DNA of 20,045 nucleotides from QHXN01 sp040509515 (lineage in GTDB: Bacteria > Acidobacteriota > Blastocatellia > Pyrinomonadales > Pyrinomonadaceae). Below are positions 15,269-20,045 of this stretch, one piece after another. Below the pieces are notes generated by a model, which searched no databases, was not told where the DNA came from, and saw nothing but the letters and a program-made list of their open reading frames with translations. Position numbers and translations under genes: made by a program. The stretch spans positions 1 to 20,045 of the forward strand of contig JBEVKV010000503.1 of NCBI GenBank assembly GCA_040509515.1, written 5' to 3'. Every line of letters starts with the position of its first letter. Position 1 is the first letter of the stretch.

Positions 15269-16564
15269 CTAGTTCGCCTGAGGCGACGAGACGGCCCGGA
15301 GGTGTGTTTCCGGGACGGGCTGCCGCCCGTTGTTGACGTGGCACTTGGTGCACTGAAAAGTCGGCTCGGCCCGCTTGCGCGCGACGGCGACGTTCAGAAC
15401 CCCTTCGCCGGTCGGCTCGACGTGGCAGCCCGTTCCGCCGCCGCCGCAACTCATGACGGGAACCTTCTTCGTCGCCTCGTCCAGCGTGTTCATCGCCGCG
15501 ACTTCGTGACAGGTAGTACACGCGAGGTCGTGCGGCGGCCACTCGTGACGGAACCTCGCCGCGTCGCGCCTGCTCCACAGCTCAAGGGTCAACTTGTCCT
15601 TGACGTTCATCGTCTCCGCCAGCCCGGGGTCGAAGTCGTCGTGCGCTCGCGTCAGGCTCGCGTCCTGTCCGGGGGGCGGCAGCCGGTGGCAGGCGGCACA
15701 GTCCGAAGGCGCAGGCGCGATGCCGCCGTCAACCGAGTGGCAGGTGAAGCAAGCGGCGTGGTCGCGCGGCACGGTCTTGAACGTGCCCTTCTTCAGCCAG
15801 AAGGCTTTCTCGGGCAAGTCCTTCGGCGGCGCGGTCACGAACTCTTCGTCCGAGTCATTCTGCGGCCGGTAAGTCTGGTGGCAGGTCGCGCAACTCTTCG
15901 GGTCGCTCTCCTGATTCGCAAACACGCCCACTCGCCGGAAAGAGGCGCTCACGAAACCTTCCCTTGCCGCGTCGCCGCCGGGCGGACGGCTCCGCGAAAA
16001 AAGTTCGAGATGCTTGTCGTGCGGGAAGTTGATGCGAAAGTCGGAGACGTGCGTGCGCCCCTTCGCCGAAGCGTCGAAGGCCGTGCGTGGGTTTGGGAAG
16101 GGATGGCGGGTCTGGTCGCGCGGCGTGGCAATGGTGTGGCAGACCGAACAGATACGCGGGTGTGGGCGCTCTCTGGCGAAGAACCGCGGGCGGTGGCAGT
16201 CGAGGCAGGAGGCGTGCGTCGGGTACTGCGTGATGTCGGGGAAGGCTTCGTCGCCTTGACGAAGCTCCTTCGAGTCCGGCGAGGGGAACTTGTGACACGA
16301 GTCGCACGCCTGCCGCTGGTGCTCGGCGACGCGGTGGGAGAAGTTTGAGTAATCGCGGCGCGACGGCCTTGCTCTTCCGCCGCGCCGCGACCCGCGCCGC
16401 GCGACTCCGACGCCGCGCTGCGCCACGGGCGTGCGACGCTGCGCCGCCGCTGCCGCCGCCGCCTCGCGGCGCGGGAGCATGAAGGCCAGCGCCGCGACGG
16501 CGACGAACGTCACCAGCGCGGCGGCTTTGTACCTGCACGCGTTCAGGTTCGCCCTGCTCGACAT
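15269..16564 (-). CDS. multiheme c-type cytochrome with an atypical CX6CH motif, first gene of the minus operon
   Basis: The 431-residue protein has an N-terminal hydrophobic segment (about 13-31) and an Ala/Arg-rich linker (34-70), then eight CXXCH motifs at C87, C120, C139, C225, C272, C289, C349 and C405. A ninth possible site reads CGGGGTGCH (C373-H381), with six residues between the cysteines. Histidines such as FSHRVAEHQ and FPHDKHLE are probable distal ligands. It resembles large cytochrome c3-type carriers, with no enzymatic signature recognised. A GAGGTG precedes the ATG. Its promoter faces that of the decaheme gene across a 226-bp gap that contains the shared inverted repeat. The role is inferred: periplasmic wiring of the conduit. 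Confidence 0.88.
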   Translation of the reverse strand: MSSRANLNACRYKAAALVTFVAVAALAFMLPRREAAAAAAAQRRTPVAQRGVGVARRGSRRGGRARPSRRDYSNFSHRVAEHQRQACDSCHKFPSPDSKELRQGDEAFPDITQYPTHASCLDCHRPRFFARERPHPRICSVCHTIATPRDQTRHPFPNPRTAFDASAKGRTHVSDFRINFPHDKHLELFSRSRPPGGDAAREGFVSASFRRVGVFANQESDPKSCATCHQTYRPQNDSDEEFVTAPPKDLPEKAFWLKKGTFKTVPRDHAACFTCHSVDGGIAPAPSDCAACHRLPPPGQDASLTRAHDDFDPGLAETMNVKDKLTLELWSRRDAARFRHEWPPHDLACTTCHEVAAMNTLDEATKKVPVMSCGGGGTGCHVEPTGEGVLNVAVARKRAEPTFQCTKCHVNNGRQPVPETHLRAVSSPQAN

Positions 16565-16650
16565 CGCACCTCGCCCCGTCGCCGCCGTCCCCCGGCGGAG
16601 AGTGTCCGGTCGTTTGGAAGTGAATGATAGGCGGGCGTAAATGCCGGCGG

Positions 16651-16670
16651 TACTGTCAAATTTGACAGTA
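16651..16670. promoter_or_regulatory. 20-bp perfect palindrome between the divergent cytochrome operons
   Basis: TACTGTCAAA followed by TTTGACAGTA is a perfect palindrome. Its core ACTGTCA-N4-TGACAGT is identical in both half-sites and spacing to the inverted repeat at 9880-9905. It sits 87 bases from the start of the minus-strand cytochrome operon and 120 bases from the decaheme start, so one bound dimer could control both. The rest of the 16565-16790 gap holds no gene; an upstream ATG at 16641 in the decaheme frame would not yield a signal peptide. Confidence 0.65.
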
Positions 16671-16790
16671 GCTTTCCTTTTTTATTCAGGACAGAGTTCG
16701 TACCGGTTGGTTAATAACTCAGGTTTGGTGAAGTCTGAGCAGGTCACGCAAAGAACTGCTCGGCAGAGTAAAGATGAAGGGGGCGGGGCC

Positions 16791-17834
16791 ATGTCAAGGC
16801 TCTGGCTTATCAAATGCGCGGTCGTCGTGGGCTGGGTGGCGGGGGCGTTTCTGCTCGTCGCGTCCGGAACGCTCTCGGGGGCGTACGCGCCGCGTGCCGG
16901 ACAGGCGCAAACCGGCGTCGCTTCCAACCCGGACGCATACGTCGGCAGCGACACCTGCGCGGCCTGCCACGAAGTAGAGTCCAAGAGCTTCGCGCGAACC
17001 ACGCACGCGCGTCTGGTCGGGGCCGGCTGGAAGGGCAAGGTTACGGGCTGCGAGTCATGTCACGGGCCGGGCAAGGCTCACGTCGAAGCCGACGGAGACA
17101 GGACAAAGATCAGGACTTTCGAGAAAGAGACTTCCAAGCAGGTCTCGGACACCTGTCTCGCCTGCCACGCCGGGAAGGAAGAGCACAACAATTTCATCCG
17201 CGGCGAGCACTGGCGCAACGACGTGGGCTGCACGGACTGTCACACCCCGCATGCATCCTCACATCCGCCGCCCGCGCCGAGGAGCGACGGGTCTTCGTCG
17301 CTTCAGCCGGTCGGCCCCTTCGCGGCGCACGCCGCCGACCTCGCCGCGCGGAACATGCTGAGGAAGCCCGAGGCACTGCTCTGCATGACGTGTCACAGCG
17401 AGACGAAGGCTCAATTCAACAGGCCCTTCCACCACAAGGTGCTGGAAGGGGCGATGGGTTGCAGCGACTGCCACAACCCGCACGGCGGCTTCGAGCAGAA
17501 GCAGGCGCGGCTCGCGACGGGTGCGGACGCCGCCTGCTTCAAGTGCCACGCGGACAAACAGGGCCCGTTCGTCTTCGAGCACGCGGCGCTCAAGGTCGAA
17601 GGGTGCGCCGCGTGTCACGACCCCCACGGCTCGGCGAATCCCAAGCTGCTCAAGCGCAGCAGCGTGGCCCAGCTCTGCATCGAGTGCCACAGCAACGTCG
17701 GCACCGCGCCCGGCGAAGATTTTGAAGGGGCGGCGCAGGTGCCCCACGACCTTTCGAGCCCGCGCTACCGGAACTGCACGATCTGCCATGTGAAGATTCA
17801 CGGGTCGAACACGAGTAACAAATACTTCCGCTAG
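16791..17834 (+). CDS. decaheme c-type cytochrome, DmsE/MtrA/PioA family
   Basis: The start at 16791 is chosen because it places the signal peptide (KCAVVVGWVAGAFLLVASGT) at the N-terminus. The product has 347 residues and exactly ten CXXCH motifs: C56, C87, C122, C147, C198, C224, C249, C272, C296 and C329. Typical wording is YVGSDTCAACHEVESKSF at the first heme and CAACHDPHGSANPKLL at the eighth. In this family the heme wire sits inside the periplasmic mouth of an outer-membrane barrel and conducts electrons through it. The barrel gene follows after 23 bases, confirming the pairing. The length fits characterised MtrA-like proteins. Direction of flow (metal or electrode reduction versus oxidation of an external donor as with PioA) is not decidable from sequence. 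Confidence 0.94.
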   Translation: MSRLWLIKCAVVVGWVAGAFLLVASGTLSGAYAPRAGQAQTGVASNPDAYVGSDTCAACHEVESKSFARTTHARLVGAGWKGKVTGCESCHGPGKAHVEADGDRTKIRTFEKETSKQVSDTCLACHAGKEEHNNFIRGEHWRNDVGCTDCHTPHASSHPPPAPRSDGSSSLQPVGPFAAHAADLAARNMLRKPEALLCMTCHSETKAQFNRPFHHKVLEGAMGCSDCHNPHGGFEQKQARLATGADAACFKCHADKQGPFVFEHAALKVEGCAACHDPHGSANPKLLKRSSVAQLCIECHSNVGTAPGEDFEGAAQVPHDLSSPRYRNCTICHVKIHGSNTSNKYFR

Positions 17835-17857
17835 TAACGGCTCGGAGAGAGGTTGCC

Positions 17858-19984
17858 ATGAACAAGGGTTCAGCGTTCCGCTCGCTGCCCGCGCTGATAC
17901 TGACGGCGGTTCTCGTCGTCATGTCGTGCGTCGTCAGGGTAGTGACCTGCCAGGAGAAGTCAGGGGCCGGTGAAGTGACCGAGTCCAAGCCTGCCCCCGG
18001 CGGCGAAAAGGCCGCCACGGGCAAGCCGGCCGCCACCCCGGAGCCGCCCGCCGAGCAGACCTGGGGGCCTTACGGAATTTATTCCAGCGTCGAGTTCGGC
18101 GTGCGTGGGATGTCTGTGGACGGCAACGGGAGCAAGTTCCGCAGCGACTACAACTACGACCCGGGCTTCAAGCTCTTCGACGCGAGCCTTCTGATGAAGT
18201 CCAATGGTGTGGGCGGCCGTCTGTTCGACGAGCTGATGCTCAACACCTTCGGCTGGAGCGGCGACCCCAACCGCCACCTGCGGCTGGACGTGAACAAGAC
18301 CGACCTCTACAGGTTCAGCGCCAACTACCGCCGCATCCACTACTTCAACAACCTGACGAACTTCGCCGCCCCGGCCAGCGTCGGGAACAGCCAGCACACG
18401 GCGGACACGGAGTACCGGCAGGGCGATTTCGACCTGACGCTGTGGCCGGCCTCCCAAAAGTTCCGGCTGAATCTCGGTTACTCGCTCAACTTCAACAGCG
18501 GGCCTTCGGTCTCCACCAGCCGCTACTCAAGTGACGAGTTCCCCGTGCTCGCGCCGGTCAGGGTCGCCGCGCACGACTACCGCGCCGGTTTCGACACGAA
18601 GCTGTGGGTCTTCGACATCTCGTTCATGCAGGGCTTTCGCGTCTTCAAGGAGGACACGACCAACTTCATCGCCGCGCCGCAGGCCGGACACAACACGACC
18701 AACAACACCGTCATCGAGACCTACCAGCGCGACGCCCCCACCCGCGGGCGTCTGCCTTACACGCGCTTCAGCCTGCACACGCTGCTGGCGAAGCGTTTGG
18801 ACTTCACGGGCCGCTACGTCTACACGAGCGGCACCAGCGAGTACGGCTTCTTCGATAATCTGACCGGGACGAACAAGGACAACAGGCGAGTCGCCTCGGA
18901 CGCCATCACGGTGTTGGGGGACGCGAAGCGGCCTAACGCGATAGGCGACCTCTCCGCGACCTTCGCCGTGACGCCGTGGCTGAGGATTTCGGACAGCTTC
19001 CGCGTCCACACCTTCCGCATCAACGGGGGGGACATCTTCCAACAGGTCGCGCAGGTGCCGACCGCCTCCACCCCCGTCACCGTGACGGACAGGCGCGAGT
19101 TCGCGACGACGAACTACCGGCGGTTGATGAACTTATTCGAGGGGGACGTTGACCTCAGCAAGCGTCTCTCCTTCCACCTCGGCTACCGCTTCACCGACCG
19201 GCACGTCGAGCTGCTCAGCCAGTCGATCACGCCGGGCCAGACCCCGAGCGTGACCGGGCCGGACGTGTTCGACAACAGCACCCACGCCTTTCTCGCCGGC
19301 TTCAAGGCGAAGCCGGTCAAGGCGTGGACGCTATACTTCGACGTGGAGAGCGGCGACAGCGACAACGTTTTCACGCGCACCGCCAACTACGACTACACCA
19401 ACTTCCGCGCGCGGAGCGTCGTCCGCCTCAACCAGCGGCTCGCCTTCAACGCGTCGTTCGTCACCCGCGACAACACGAACCCGACGGTCATCGACGACCG
19501 CGCCTTCGGTGCGAAGATCGACACACGCATCTTCAGCGGGTCGGTTGACTGGTACGCGAACGAGAGGCTGACCCTGACCGGCGGCTACACCTATTTTCAC
19601 GTAACGAGCGACACCACCGTCCAATTCAACTCGGCCGGCGGCGTCGTGAACTTCGGGCCGTCGCAGTATTTCATGAGGGAGCACTTCGCGTTTCTCACCG
19701 CCTACTGGCAGCCACATCGGCGCGTGAATATCTACGGCTCGTTCCGGATTAACCGCGATGGCGGGCAGGGCGACCGCGTCACGACCCCGCTGGTCTTCAT
19801 CAACTCATACCCCTACCAACTCGCCTCGCCCGAGGCGAAGGTTTCGTTCAGGCTGCACCGGAACGTGGACTGGATCGCGGGCTACCAGTACCTCGACTAC
19901 AAAGAGCGTTTCGACAACAGGCAGTTCTACCAAGCGCACCTGCCCTACACCTCGCTCCGAGTCTCTTTCGGCCGGGCGGAGTAG
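17858..19984 (+). CDS. MtrB/PioB-family outer-membrane beta-barrel
   Basis: The 708-residue protein starts with a signal peptide (about 1-31), a Pro/Lys/Ala-rich linker (33-65) and then alternating amphipathic strands to the end, e.g. HLRLDVNKTDLYRFSANYRR, RLNLGYSLNFNSG, SFHLGYRFTDRHVEL and LTLTGGYTYFHVTSD. This is the pattern of the barrel that sheathes the decaheme cytochrome in porin-cytochrome conduits. Apart from C24 and C31 in or near the signal peptide there is no cysteine, so the mature barrel appears cysteine-free and lacks the N-terminal CXXC of Shewanella MtrB. A GAGAGAGG stands before the ATG. It is probably co-transcribed with the decaheme gene. Strand number needs structure prediction. 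Confidence 0.92.
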   Translation: MNKGSAFRSLPALILTAVLVVMSCVVRVVTCQEKSGAGEVTESKPAPGGEKAATGKPAATPEPPAEQTWGPYGIYSSVEFGVRGMSVDGNGSKFRSDYNYDPGFKLFDASLLMKSNGVGGRLFDELMLNTFGWSGDPNRHLRLDVNKTDLYRFSANYRRIHYFNNLTNFAAPASVGNSQHTADTEYRQGDFDLTLWPASQKFRLNLGYSLNFNSGPSVSTSRYSSDEFPVLAPVRVAAHDYRAGFDTKLWVFDISFMQGFRVFKEDTTNFIAAPQAGHNTTNNTVIETYQRDAPTRGRLPYTRFSLHTLLAKRLDFTGRYVYTSGTSEYGFFDNLTGTNKDNRRVASDAITVLGDAKRPNAIGDLSATFAVTPWLRISDSFRVHTFRINGGDIFQQVAQVPTASTPVTVTDRREFATTNYRRLMNLFEGDVDLSKRLSFHLGYRFTDRHVELLSQSITPGQTPSVTGPDVFDNSTHAFLAGFKAKPVKAWTLYFDVESGDSDNVFTRTANYDYTNFRARSVVRLNQRLAFNASFVTRDNTNPTVIDDRAFGAKIDTRIFSGSVDWYANERLTLTGGYTYFHVTSDTTVQFNSAGGVVNFGPSQYFMREHFAFLTAYWQPHRRVNIYGSFRINRDGGQGDRVTTPLVFINSYPYQLASPEAKVSFRLHRNVDWIAGYQYLDYKERFDNRQFYQAHLPYTSLRVSFGRAE

Positions 19985-20031
19985 GCTGATTTATTAAGGA
20001 ATCGTGCCCCGTGGCATGAAAGGAAGGGTCC

Positions 20032-20045
20032 ATGGTCGCGAGCAA
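20032..20045 (+). CDS. start of a further gene, cut by the window edge
   Basis: An ATG at 20032 follows an AAGGAAGGG purine run (about 20020-20028) 48 bases after the barrel stop. Only four full codons (M-V-A-S) are visible, so the product cannot be named. Its position makes it a candidate member of the same operon. Confidence 0.4.

Noticed and set aside
15302..16348. Plus-strand open frame opposite the first multiheme cytochrome
   Set aside because: Antisense shadow of a gene with eight canonical heme motifs.
16641..16790. Upstream ATG extending the decaheme cytochrome by 50 residues
   Set aside because: It would run through the palindromic operator and bury the signal peptide; the ATG at 16791 fits the family better.

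Overview
The window is GC-rich chromosomal DNA interrupted by a lower-GC accessory stretch (about 0.7-4.3 kb). Gene content (pyruvate:ferredoxin oxidoreductase coupled to a dihydroorotate-dehydrogenase-like protein, a HEAT/PQQ-propeller fusion, many multiheme c-type cytochromes, an MtrB/PioB-type outer-membrane barrel) points to a Gram-negative, respiring, at least facultatively anaerobic bacterium. Acidobacteriota (Blastocatellia-like) is my best guess from the style of the proteins; this is inference, with no marker gene present.

Layout. (1) 1-685, minus: decayed Fic-family gene. (2) 901-2954, plus: translationally coupled pair, an ExeA/TniB-like AAA+ ATPase and an unrecognised winged-helix plus zinc-knuckle protein. 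The second gene carries two clusters of the tetranucleotide CTAG spaced exactly 9 bp apart, followed by an AT-rich stretch, an arrangement that resembles an origin or partition site inside its own initiator gene. (3) 2955-4278: gene-poor, relatively AT-rich remnant DNA with a truncated exported protein, two start-less minus-strand coding remnants and a three-copy imperfect repeat. (4) 4279-4904, plus: Phd/VapB antitoxin and PIN-domain toxin. (5) 5212-9803, minus: nifJ-type pyruvate oxidoreductase, which appears to start at an ACG codon behind a perfect Shine-Dalgarno, overlapping by ATGA a DHODH-like flavoprotein. (6) 9936-12206, plus: exported HEAT-repeat/PQQ-propeller fusion. (7) 12243-16564, minus: four cytochrome genes transcribed as nonaheme, nonaheme, monoheme, octaheme. 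(8) 16791-19984, plus: DmsE/MtrA-type decaheme cytochrome and MtrB/PioB-type barrel, with the first codons of another gene at the right edge.

The cytochrome genes can be read as one electron conduit: an octaheme NapC-like membrane protein takes electrons from quinol, mono- and multiheme periplasmic carriers pass them on, and the decaheme/barrel pair carries them across the outer membrane (or inward). Counting atypical motifs, the five cytochromes could hold 37 hemes. Two divergent intergenic regions, nifJ/HEAT-PQQ and nonaheme/decaheme, carry the same perfect inverted repeat core, ACTGTCA-N4-TGACAGT. This suggests that one regulator links pyruvate oxidation with the electron conduit.
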